From assembly GCA_023391315.1 (NCBI GenBank), contig JAEWBD010000305.1, positions 1 to 5,894 of the forward strand: a stretch of DNA of 5,894 nucleotides, read 5' to 3'. Below, piece after piece: positions 1 to 5,689 of the stretch. The notes under the pieces are model-generated. The model saw nothing but the letters and a program-made list of their open reading frames with translations. It ran no database searches and was not told the origin of the DNA. Position numbers and translations under genes: made by a program. Position 1 is the first letter of the stretch; each line of letters opens with the position of its first letter. This DNA comes from Bacteroidota bacterium (GTDB taxonomy: Bacteria; Bacteroidota; Bacteroidia; Chitinophagales; Chitinophagaceae).

Positions 1-279
1 GAACAGGGTTATGGTACAATAAACAGCTAATATAATTATTAATAGGCGGGGGGGGGGTAAATTTTCATATACATTATTTGTGAAATCCGTATTAGGTATT
101 ATGATATGATCCAGGATCTTATTTAAACGGAAATCTATTTGGTTTTCGGATTATAGTTTTTGGGTTACAATATCTAAAATAAATAATAATCCTGAAAAGC
201 GGTTTAAAAATAATTTTTCAAAATTTGTATTTGCAGTTGCAGCCTGCAGGTTTTGTTGATTTATGCAGATGATTGCATG

Positions 280-310
280 AAAAATATTTTAAATCTGCTC
301 TGCGGAGCAG
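280..310 (-). terminator. Possible weak terminator downstream of the serine hydrolase
   Basis: On the minus strand a six-base stem, CTGCTC-CGCA-GAGCAG (295-310), is followed by an interrupted T-rich tail, ATTTAAAATATTTTT. It begins about 100 bases past the stop codon of the serine hydrolase gene and is the only stem with a T-rich tail there. The tail is broken by A residues, so strength is doubtful. Confidence 0.3.
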
Positions 311-322
311 GTTATATTCAAT

Positions 323-350
323 AACAATAATATCAGAATGAATTATTGTT
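323..350. repeat. AT-rich perfect inverted repeat, 9-base arms
   Basis: AACAATAAT (323-331) and ATTATTGTT (342-350) are perfect reverse complements separated by ten bases. There is no T-run after it on either strand. It lies between the serine hydrolase stop and the weak terminator candidate, so it would be in the 3' untranslated region of that transcript. Confidence 0.4.
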
Positions 351-413
351 TGCCATTTACTGCAGCTGATTAACTGCAATTACTAAAAAAATTTATTTAG
401 AGTATAATTCACT

Positions 414-1280
414 TTAACCCTTATTAAAATGCTTCCATAAAAGTGCGGATAATTTTCTTGTAAGCACCCATGCTTCATTATCGGCATTCCAGCTTGTGTC
501 TTTGTTATTCTTTGTAAAAATGGAAAATATATAAGGGTTTTTACAATTTACATAAAGCACTTCATTGCGGCTTTCATCTACGGCACCATTCTTATCAGCT
601 ACAAAAATACCTGCCGGTACCTGGCTCATCGCTTCTTCATCCCAATATTGCCGGCCAAGCAACCGGAGCATTTTATCGCTGGATTCTTTGCTGATAAGTT
701 TCTTATCAACAATATCATTCATAATGGTTGCAATTTCACGCGGCGTTGTTTGCCCCCAGCCATATTGTGAACGATAACTTTCCCTGCCCGGTGTTCTGCT
801 GTTTACACGTGTATTTTTATATCCCAGGCTATCAAGCAAAGCATTGATGGTTAAGCCGCCTCCGGCAAGGCCCTGCAGCCAAAGGCTTGCGCAGTTGTCA
901 CTTATCGTTAGCATCAGCATCATTACTTTACTTAATTCAATAGTGCTGCTGTCTTTAAAGCTGGAAAGAATATCATCGCCTTCACTATAATACAATGAAT
1001 CAGTGTATAGCAGCCGCTGGTGATAATCCAGTTCGCCATGTTGAATCTTATTCATAATACCGGTAAGAATGGAAATCTTTACAATGCTGGCGGTTGGAAA
1101 AACAGTATCCGCGTTTATACTTACAGTTTTATGATGTTTCAAATCATTTACATAAATACCTATATCACCATGAAAATCTTTTATGAGTTCAGTAATTTGT
1201 TGCTGCAGCTTAAGGTCTGTTTTTTGCGCATTTGCAGTAAGGCATAGAGATGCAAGGACAAGTGCTACCAATTTTTTCAT
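414..1280 (-). CDS. Secreted class A beta-lactamase-like serine hydrolase
   Basis: The 288-residue product is of the size of class A beta-lactamases and related serine hydrolases (penicillin-binding fold). It starts with a Sec signal peptide, MKKLVALVLASLCLTANA, with likely cleavage after residue 18, so it should act in the periplasm. The active-site motifs are in order: S65-I-V-K68 (Ser70/Lys73 in Ambler numbering), S127-D128-N129 (the SDN loop), and K230-N231-G232 where class A enzymes have KTG. The omega-loop region reads PGRESYRSQYGWGQTTPREI (164-183); Glu167 could be the Glu166 counterpart, but the loop is shorter than in TEM and lacks its ELN context, so deacylation of beta-lactams is uncertain. 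It may be a beta-lactamase or a peptidase/amidase relative, and resistance should not be assumed. The gene may be co-transcribed with the exbD-type gene 65 bases upstream or use its own promoter. No frame defect is visible. Confidence 0.88.
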   Translation of the reverse strand: MKKLVALVLASLCLTANAQKTDLKLQQQITELIKDFHGDIGIYVNDLKHHKTVSINADTVFPTASIVKISILTGIMNKIQHGELDYHQRLLYTDSLYYSEGDDILSSFKDSSTIELSKVMMLMLTISDNCASLWLQGLAGGGLTINALLDSLGYKNTRVNSRTPGRESYRSQYGWGQTTPREIATIMNDIVDKKLISKESSDKMLRLLGRQYWDEEAMSQVPAGIFVADKNGAVDESRNEVLYVNCKNPYIFSIFTKNNKDTSWNADNEAWVLTRKLSALLWKHFNKG

Positions 1281-1291
1281 TTAAAATGTTT

Positions 1292-1310
1292 TGATATATC
1301 AAATATATCA
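1292..1310 (-). promoter_or_regulatory. Palindrome over a TAnnTTTG promoter box upstream of the serine hydrolase
   Basis: A perfect inverted repeat, TGATATAT-CAA-ATATATCA, ends 11 bases before the ATG of the serine hydrolase gene. On the minus strand its centre reads TATATTTG (1300-1307), an exact match to the Bacteroidota -7 consensus TAnnTTTG. A matching -33 TTTG at the usual distance is not evident. If the box is used, transcription would begin only about a dozen bases before the start codon. The palindrome could be an operator that blocks the promoter, but no regulator gene is in the window, and AT-rich palindromes also arise by chance. Confidence 0.5.
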
Positions 1311-1345
1311 TTCAACATTCATTTGCAGCGGTGATTGTACGTGAC

Positions 1346-1612
1346 TTATTGGTTCATTGATTTTAGCTCATCAGCATCGGCATCGGTTAATACATAGGTT
1401 TTTATATTGCAGATAAGCATTTCATCCAATGCATGTATAACATCTGCATAAGTTGATGCAGGCGTTGGCTTTATTAAAACCACCATGCCCGAATCTGTTC
1501 CATAATCTTTTCTTACGGCAGCTTTTTTATCAAGAATAGCATTGCGCAATGCAGTGGTGCTGCTGCCAATATTTCTTTCATTATTAAGTTGTGTTCCATT
1601 GTAAACATGCAC
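1346..1612 (-). CDS. C-terminal fragment of the ExbD-type protein (periplasmic domain)
   Basis: The frame stays open from 1651 down to the TAA at 1346; the nominal start is a GTG at 1612, which lies inside the domain and is probably not a true start. Typical periplasmic ExbD features are visible: LRNAILDKKAAV, then VVLIKPTPASTYADVIHALDEM and a closing strand ICNIKTYVLTD. There is no signal peptide or membrane helix of its own, so this piece could not reach the periplasm without the upstream half. It is best read as part of the broken gene and not as an independent gene. Confidence 0.7.
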   Translation of the reverse strand: MHVYNGTQLNNERNIGSSTTALRNAILDKKAAVRKDYGTDSGMVVLIKPTPASTYADVIHALDEMLICNIKTYVLTDADADELKSMNQ

Positions 1613-1638
1613 ATCATTGTTTGCACCTAACAGTATAT

Positions 1639-1863
1639 TCAGTGTTTTATTTCAGGGATGAGTGATGGCGATGAAGGTTTTGTATCATCTGGTAAAGCAA
1701 GCTTCATGGAGGTGGATTGCTGAATGGTTGTTGTAAAAACGAAGAAAGCAATCAGCAGGAAACCAAGGTCAACCATGGGCGTAAGGTCAACGCGTAAGGA
1801 AGCTTTTTTTGTTTTGCGGACACCAGCTCTATGCAGGTGTTGGGCAGGTAAAATATCGGCCAT
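1639..1863 (-). CDS. N-terminal fragment of the ExbD-type protein (transmembrane helix)
   Basis: The fragment is 74 residues. It has a basic cytoplasmic N-terminus (RKTKKASLR, 16-24) and the family signature VDLTPMVDLGFLLIAFF (25-41), which contains Asp32, the counterpart of the essential membrane Asp of ExbD and TolR. A hydrophobic helix runs to about residue 48, and the periplasmic part starts with MKLALPDD. The natural frame ends at EIK; the final His and the TGA stop arise from the shifted frame. If translated alone it would be a membrane stub without the periplasmic domain. The ATG is preceded by an A-rich stretch (AATAATAAAAAAATT), as is usual in Bacteroidota. Confidence 0.8.
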   Translation of the reverse strand: MADILPAQHLHRAGVRKTKKASLRVDLTPMVDLGFLLIAFFVFTTTIQQSTSMKLALPDDTKPSSPSLIPEIKH

Positions 1864-1993
1864 AATTTTTTTATTATTGAGATGGAGTTTTTGCCGCTTT
1901 CCATAATAAGGTTGTAATATTTATCGTGTAATCTTTTGATCTTTCACGAAGCAAAGGCAGAAGCAAATTGAAAGCTGCCATGAAAAATCTGCA

Positions 1994-2020
1994 GTACAAG
2001 GGAGTGACACAACGAAGATG
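1994..2020. repeat. Possible dispersed intergenic repeat between the ftsZ terminator and exbD
   Basis: The 182 bases between the ftsZ terminator and the exbD-type start hold no supportable gene. Inside them, the segment starting GTACAAGGGAGTGACACAAC resembles intergenic sequence I associate with multicopy elements in Sphingobacteriia and Chitinophagia genomes. This is recollection, not a search result, and no second copy occurs in the window. A promoter for exbD should also lie in this gap, but I find no clean TAnnTTTG box; the nearest is TCAATTTG at about 1964-1971 on the minus strand, with one mismatch. Confidence 0.3.
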
Positions 2021-2026
2021 ATTGAA

Positions 2027-2042
2027 TAACCGCTGCCGGTTA
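2027..2042. repeat. Short perfect hairpin TAACCG-CTGC-CGGTTA
   Basis: A six-base stem with a four-base loop lies just beyond the U-tract of the ftsZ terminator. It has no T-run after it on either strand, so it is not a second terminator by itself. It may mark one end of a repeat covering 1994-2042. Confidence 0.4.
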
Positions 2043-2045
2043 CAT

Positions 2046-2077
2046 AAAAAAAATCCCTCCCGCAAAAGCGGAAGGGA
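2046..2077 (-). terminator. Intrinsic terminator of ftsZ
   Basis: On the minus strand an arm TCCCTTCCGC, a loop TTTT and an arm GCGGGAGGGA pair over ten positions, with a single U-G wobble in RNA, followed at once by eight U (eight A at 2046-2053 on the plus strand). It begins 28 bases past the ftsZ stop. This is a textbook Rho-independent terminator and marks the end of the ftsA-ftsZ transcript, separating it from the exbD-type gene. Confidence 0.93.
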
Positions 2078-2105
2078 AGTACAACTAAAACTCTATGCCA
2101 ATGGC

Positions 2106-3920
2106 TTAGTCTGGCTTCTTTCCATCAAGAAAAGTATTGATGGTTGAAATTTGTGTGTTATTGTTATCGTCTTTCTTAACTGCTACCTTGCTGTAAAAAT
2201 CTTCTACCGTAGTAAGCTTATTGTTGCCGAATAATTCAAGGTTACGGCGCACATAAGCCGGAACATTTTCATATTCATTATTGCCATCCATAGAATTCAT
2301 ATTGTAAGAAAGGTTACGCAGCTTATGTATGCGTTCTTCAGCGCGGCGTTTCTGCTCTTCCTCTTCATCGTTGGAAGGCAGATTGAATACGGCTGCCGGC
2401 GTTGATTTTTCAGGCGCTTGATCTTTTTTCACTACATCAAATTCTATTGTTTGTTCTTCAAACAACGGTTGTTGTTTCGGCTTTTTAACCTCTTCCTTTT
2501 TTGGCTCCTCGTTCTTTGCTTCTGCACGCGTTTCATTCGGCTGCGCATAAATAGAAGATGGTTTATTTAAGAAGTTTGTGGAAGGCTTCGGCTCTTCTGC
2601 ATGCTTTTCTTCGTACAGCATATTGAGAATGGAAGGTGTTTCTTCCACTTCTTCTTTTTCTTCAACAACAGGTTTTACTTCTTCAGTTTTTGTTTCCGGA
2701 ATTTCAAGTTCAAAATGCAGCGGCGTTTCATCTTTTATATCAAGCACCGGAGATGGGGCAATCACATGAGGCACTTCATTAACAGGCTCAGATAAAGTGG
2801 GCGCATACACATCTTTTTCAGGAGCAGCCTGCGGCTTTGGCGCTTCAGCTTTCTTTTGCCCTTCAACATCCAGCGTTAATATGATCTTTTCTTCTTTTGG
2901 TTTCTCCATTTTTTTTGCAGGCATTGTTTCCCTGTGCAATGCAGCCACCGGATCTTTTTGTTCAAAGCCTGTTGCAATTAAAGTAATACCTATTTTTCTT
3001 TCGAGTGAAGGATCGTAACCCATACCAACAATTACATCGGTGGCTTCGCCTGCCTGCATGCGCAGATAGCTGTTGATGATTTCGAGCTCATCCATCGTGC
3101 ATTCAAATTCACCTTCTGCACTGTTGATGTTAATCAGTATCCATTTAGCACCACGTATATCGTTATCATTCAGCAACGGAGAATTCAATGCTTCTTCAAT
3201 AGCTTTCTGTGCACGGTTTTCGCCTTCAACGGCAGAACTGCCAAGGATGGCAACACCGCCATTTTTCATTACGGTGCATACATCGGCAAAGTCAACTATA
3301 ATATGACCGCGGCTGTTAATAATATCTGTGATACATTTAGCGGCAGTTGCCAATACATTATCAGCTTTACTAAATGCTTCTTTCATTTTTAAATTGCCAT
3401 ATTGCATGCGCAGTTTATCATTGCTTATGATAAGCAATGTATCAACATAAGGCTGCAATCTTTTAATACCTTCTTCTGCCTGCAACAACCTGCGCGGGCC
3501 TTCAAAGCCAAATGGTGTTGTAACTATACCAACGGTTAAGATGTTCATATCGCGGCAAACCTGAGCAATGATGGGCGCACCACCGGTTCCTGTTCCGCCA
3601 CCCATGCCGGCGCATATAAAAGCCATTTTGGTATTTACTTCCAAAATGCGTTTTATTTCTTCTAAACTTTCTTCTGTTGCATTGCGGCCAACTTCAGGGT
3701 TGGCGCCTGCACCAAGGCCTTGTGTTAAATGCGGCCCGAGCTGCACTTTATTTGGTACTTCGCTTTGTTCCAAGGCTTTTGCATCTGTATTACATATAAT
3801 GAAGTCTGTGCCTTCAATATTTTGAGCATACATAAAATTTACTGCATTGCTGCCACCGCCTCCAACGCCAAGCACTTTTATTATGGATGATTTTTGCTTT
3901 GGCAAATCAAAATGTATCAT
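2106..3920 (-). CDS. ftsZ: Cell division protein FtsZ, tubulin-like GTPase with a long linker
   Basis: FtsZ polymerises with GTP into the Z ring at the division site. The 604-residue product has the expected layout. The GTPase core is residues 1-323, with the N-terminal nucleotide loop GVGGGGSNAV (18-27), the tubulin signature GGGTGTG (107-113), the TPFGFEG segment (135-141), and the T7 catalytic loop with VDFADV (209-214), which keeps both acidic residues, Asp210 and Asp213. Residues about 324-525 form a Glu/Lys/Pro-rich, probably disordered linker. Residues about 526-604 form a conserved-looking block (ERIHKLRNLSYNMN, then VPAYVRRNLEL) ending in the FtsA-binding-type peptide ISTINTFLDG (591-600). 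It is far longer than E. coli FtsZ (383 residues), but long tails are usual in Bacteroidota. The Asn expected in the T7 loop (Asn207 in E. coli) is Ile208 here. The start gives a normal short N-terminus; the leader is A-rich, without a clear ribosome site. The gene lies 164 bases after ftsA and 28 bases before a terminator. Confidence 0.98.
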   Translation of the reverse strand: MIHFDLPKQKSSIIKVLGVGGGGSNAVNFMYAQNIEGTDFIICNTDAKALEQSEVPNKVQLGPHLTQGLGAGANPEVGRNATEESLEEIKRILEVNTKMAFICAGMGGGTGTGGAPIIAQVCRDMNILTVGIVTTPFGFEGPRRLLQAEEGIKRLQPYVDTLLIISNDKLRMQYGNLKMKEAFSKADNVLATAAKCITDIINSRGHIIVDFADVCTVMKNGGVAILGSSAVEGENRAQKAIEEALNSPLLNDNDIRGAKWILININSAEGEFECTMDELEIINSYLRMQAGEATDVIVGMGYDPSLERKIGITLIATGFEQKDPVAALHRETMPAKKMEKPKEEKIILTLDVEGQKKAEAPKPQAAPEKDVYAPTLSEPVNEVPHVIAPSPVLDIKDETPLHFELEIPETKTEEVKPVVEEKEEVEETPSILNMLYEEKHAEEPKPSTNFLNKPSSIYAQPNETRAEAKNEEPKKEEVKKPKQQPLFEEQTIEFDVVKKDQAPEKSTPAAVFNLPSNDEEEEQKRRAEERIHKLRNLSYNMNSMDGNNEYENVPAYVRRNLELFGNNKLTTVEDFYSKVAVKKDDNNNTQISTINTFLDGKKPD

Positions 3921-3953
3921 ACGTTTTCGTTTTTGTGGTTAGTAAGTTTTTTA

Positions 3954-3988
3954 AGCTGTGAGCTGTCAGCCACGAGCTTCGAGCTCTT
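3954..3988. repeat. Degenerate 7-base tandem repeat array, AGCTNNN type, in the ftsZ leader
   Basis: Five in-phase heptamers are visible on the plus strand: AGCTGTG (3954), AGCTGTC (3961), AGCCACG (3968), AGCTTCG (3975) and AGCTCTT (3982). Four of the five keep AGCT. This array has the same period and a related core (AGCT versus AACT) as the array at 4042-4089; about 50 bases of AT-rich, non-repeated sequence separate them. A small stem, GAGCT-TCG-AGCTC, lies at 3974-3986 with five T after it on the plus strand, but a 5-bp stem is too weak to call a terminator. The array lies about 35-70 bases upstream of the ftsZ start. Confidence 0.7.
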
Positions 3989-4041
3989 TTTGAATTTAAT
4001 GGAATGAACTTTTTTAAATTTTCATCTCAGTTTGAGTTTTC

Positions 4042-4089
4042 AACTTTCAGCAACCACTGACAACTGACAACTCACAACTGGCAACTATT
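4042..4089. repeat. Degenerate 7-base tandem repeat array, AACTNNN type, over the ftsA stop
   Basis: On the plus strand the sequence reads as successive heptamers: AACTTTC (4042), AGCAACC (4049), a six-base ACTGAC (4056), then AACTGAC (4062), AACTCAC (4069), AACTGGC (4076) and AACTATT (4083). The invariant core is AACT, with variable bases behind it. The last unit contains the ftsA stop codon (CTA at 4085-4087, TAG in the gene), so the array reaches the very end of the coding sequence. Units are too short and variable for CRISPR. On the transcribed strand it reads as AGTTGTC-like units. The periodicity is seen directly; its meaning is unknown. Confidence 0.75.
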
Positions 4090-5491
4090 TTATCTCCTTA
4101 TCATCTTCTTCTTTAAACATATCAATCAGGCTGTCTTTAAATTTATCCCAGAAGTTGTTTAAGCCCTTGCGTTTTGAAGTGTCTACTTTTTCTTTCTTCT
4201 CTTCTTTTCCATTCACCGGCAAATCTTCTTTTTTCAATACTTCAGGCACTTCCACTTTCTTAAACCTGTTATCGAATTCTTTTCGCTTGTGTTCATAATC
4301 ATTATAACCTTTTAGTATTAAACCAATACAGGTTGCATACATAGGTTTCTTTAATTCATCTATATGATTGGGCGCAAGGTGCTCGTTGGGATAACCAATA
4401 CGTGCACTTATACCGGTGCAGTATTCCGTAAGCTGAATGAGATGCTTTAGCTGTGAGCCGCCGCCTGTTAAAATAATACCACCATTTAACGCGCGTGCGT
4501 CTAATCCAATCTGCTTTATATGATACGTTACAAAATCCAGTATCTCGCCCATTCTAGCCTGTATGATAGCCGCAAGGTTCTTTACGCTTATTTCTTTTGG
4601 CGCCATGCCTTTTATTCCAGGTATGGTGATGTAAGCATTGGCTTTTGCTTCATCGGCGAGGGCAGTTCCAAACTGCACCTTCATAGCTTCTGCCTGCGCC
4701 TTCAATACACCCAAACCCATGCGGATATCGTTGGTGATATTTTCACCGCCAAACGGTATAACGGCAGTATGCTTTAAAATGCCATCATAAAAAACCGCAA
4801 GGTCGCTTGTGCCACCGCCGATATCCAATATGGCAACGCCTGCTTCCATATCAATATCGCTCATTACAGCGCTTGATGAAGCTAATGGCTGCAATACCAG
4901 GTCTTTTGTTTTTAAACTGCTGCGGTCAACAGCGCGATAGATATTACGTATCGCATTCCTGTCGCCGGTAATGATGTGGAAGTTGGCACCAACTTTCACG
5001 CCATTATAACCAACCGGGTCTTTAATGTTTTGATAATTATCCACATGAAAATCCTGTGGTATAACATCAATGATCTGGTCGCCTGCAGGGATAAAAGTTT
5101 TGCGCTGATTTTCCACCAACTGATCAATTTCCCAGCGGGCAATTTCTGTTTCTGCGTTCTGGCGAACAATGTCACCGCGTGTTTGCAAACTTTTGATGTG
5201 ATGGCCGGCAACGCCTACATACACATCACGAATTTCAAGGTCCGGATTACTTTTTGCGCAGTTGGCCAGCGCCTGCTGAATGGCTTTAATCGTTTGATCA
5301 ATATTCAGCACCTGGCCATGCTGAACACCGTTACTGTCAGCGCGCCCAAACCCGAGTATCTCCAGCTTGCCATACTCGTTTTTGCGCCCAGCGATTGCAG
5401 CAATTTTTGTAGTGCCTATATCAAGGCCTACAATAATCGGCATGCCGGTATCGTCGTACGCAGTTTGTGTGCCGCTTGCATTTTGGTTCAT
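4085..5491 (-). CDS. ftsA: Cell division protein FtsA, actin-like membrane anchor of the Z ring
   Basis: This encodes 468 residues of an actin/Hsp70-fold ATPase that binds the FtsZ C-terminal peptide, anchors FtsZ filaments to the inner face of the membrane and recruits later division proteins. Visible motifs in order: phosphate-1 loop DIGTTK (24-29), the region expected to hold the FtsA-specific 1C subdomain (about 95-175), phosphate-2 DIGGGTSD (223-230), and the adenosine motif LTGGGSQL (341-348). After a charged linker (about 400-440, rich in Lys and Glu) comes an amphipathic segment, LNNFWDKFKDSLIDMF (444-459), which fits the C-terminal membrane-targeting helix. The length is somewhat above the roughly 420 residues of E. 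coli FtsA, owing to that linker. The chosen ATG follows an A-rich leader with no clear Shine-Dalgarno sequence; Met17 (GMPIIVGLDIG) is an alternative start that would keep every motif. The next gene is ftsZ, as expected for a dcw cluster. The stop codon TAG lies inside a heptamer repeat array. All key residues are intact. Confidence 0.97.
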   Translation of the reverse strand: MNQNASGTQTAYDDTGMPIIVGLDIGTTKIAAIAGRKNEYGKLEILGFGRADSNGVQHGQVLNIDQTIKAIQQALANCAKSNPDLEIRDVYVGVAGHHIKSLQTRGDIVRQNAETEIARWEIDQLVENQRKTFIPAGDQIIDVIPQDFHVDNYQNIKDPVGYNGVKVGANFHIITGDRNAIRNIYRAVDRSSLKTKDLVLQPLASSSAVMSDIDMEAGVAILDIGGGTSDLAVFYDGILKHTAVIPFGGENITNDIRMGLGVLKAQAEAMKVQFGTALADEAKANAYITIPGIKGMAPKEISVKNLAAIIQARMGEILDFVTYHIKQIGLDARALNGGIILTGGGSQLKHLIQLTEYCTGISARIGYPNEHLAPNHIDELKKPMYATCIGLILKGYNDYEHKRKEFDNRFKKVEVPEVLKKEDLPVNGKEEKKEKVDTSKRKGLNNFWDKFKDSLIDMFKEEDDKEIK

Positions 5492-5528
5492 AGATTCTGT
5501 TTTAGTTGTTTGTTGTTATAGAAAAAGA

Positions 5529-5567
5529 TCTCACCCTCGTTCCCTCTCCACAAGTGGCGAGAGACAC
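5529..5567. repeat. Imperfect hairpin element in the ftsQ-ftsA gap
   Basis: The 198-base gap between the upstream gene and ftsA contains a GC-richer island in AT-rich surroundings. Its core is an inverted repeat: CTCTCCAC at 5544-5551, loop AA, and GTGGCGAGAG at 5554-5563, pairing with a two-base bulge. It is flanked by CTCACCCTCG on the left. This layout resembles dispersed intergenic 'CCCTCTCC...GGAGAGGG...GGGTGAG' elements that I recall from other bacterial genomes, but copy number cannot be tested in one window. No U-tract follows on the minus strand, so it does not look like an intrinsic terminator. It should sit in the ftsA leader if the genes are co-transcribed. Confidence 0.45.
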
Positions 5568-5689
5568 CTCTGTTTAAGAGCCATCATTAACCACACTGCG
5601 GGTGCCTGAACATCAGGGTATATAAATATTTTTTTAAAGAACTTTAATTATATAATCCTTCCAATCCGTTAATCTTTACCAAGGCCCGT

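Larger units (their letters stand above)
1..413. other. Non-coding AT-rich stretch with a G10 run
   Basis: No frame on either strand looks like a gene in these 413 bases: stops are frequent and the base composition is strongly AT. Apart from the two hairpins listed separately, the one notable item is a run of ten G at 48-57. It is presumably an intergenic region between the serine hydrolase gene and something to the left of the window. No TAnnTTTG box with a proper partner is visible on either strand. Confidence 0.6.
1346..1863 (-). pseudogene. ExbD/TolR-family gene broken by a single-base frameshift
   Basis: ExbD/TolR proteins are small inner-membrane proteins that work with an ExbB/TolQ-type channel to couple the proton gradient to outer-membrane import or stability. 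Two reading frames together give one such protein. The first holds the cytoplasmic start, the transmembrane helix and the periplasmic start; the second continues exactly where ExbD should, with KTLNILLGANNDVHVY. The frames overlap only between two stops, at 1639-1641 and 1652-1654, and the shift must fall at or next to the run AAAA (TTTT at 1645-1648). One extra A there gives a continuous 172-residue protein, a normal ExbD length. Both halves look otherwise intact, so the break is recent, a sequencing error in a homopolymer, or (less likely) a slippage site. No exbB-like partner is in the window. It lies 65 bases upstream of the serine hydrolase gene on the same strand. Confidence 0.85.

Noticed and set aside
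1639..1654. Programmed -1 frameshift producing ExbD
   Set aside because: Only four A are present, the X-XXY-YYZ slippery heptamer is not matched, and I see no strong downstream stem or upstream Shine-Dalgarno stimulator. A mutation or sequencing error is simpler.
1874..2065. 63-codon minus-strand frame between ftsZ and exbD
   Set aside because: It starts inside the ftsZ terminator hairpin and covers the suspected repeat; the protein shows no domain, and no ribosome site or conservation can be argued.
2578..3018. Plus-strand frames rich in Ser and Phe opposite the FtsZ linker
   Set aside because: They are the reverse complement of the Glu/Lys-rich linker codons (GAA/AAA read as TTC/TTT), which explains both the long open frames and their odd composition.
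3974..3991. Plus-strand terminator GAGCT-TCG-AGCTC followed by five T
   Set aside because: The stem is only 5 bp, arises from the AGCT heptamers, and there is no plus-strand gene for it to end.
3954..4089. CRISPR array
   Set aside because: The repeats are 7 bases, degenerate and contiguous, with no unique spacers of 25-40 bases and no cas genes.
4976..5521. Open frame of 181 codons on the plus strand, antisense to ftsA
   Set aside because: It lies almost wholly opposite the strongly conserved FtsA coding region, has no recognisable domain and no promoter or neighbour support; a codon-bias shadow.
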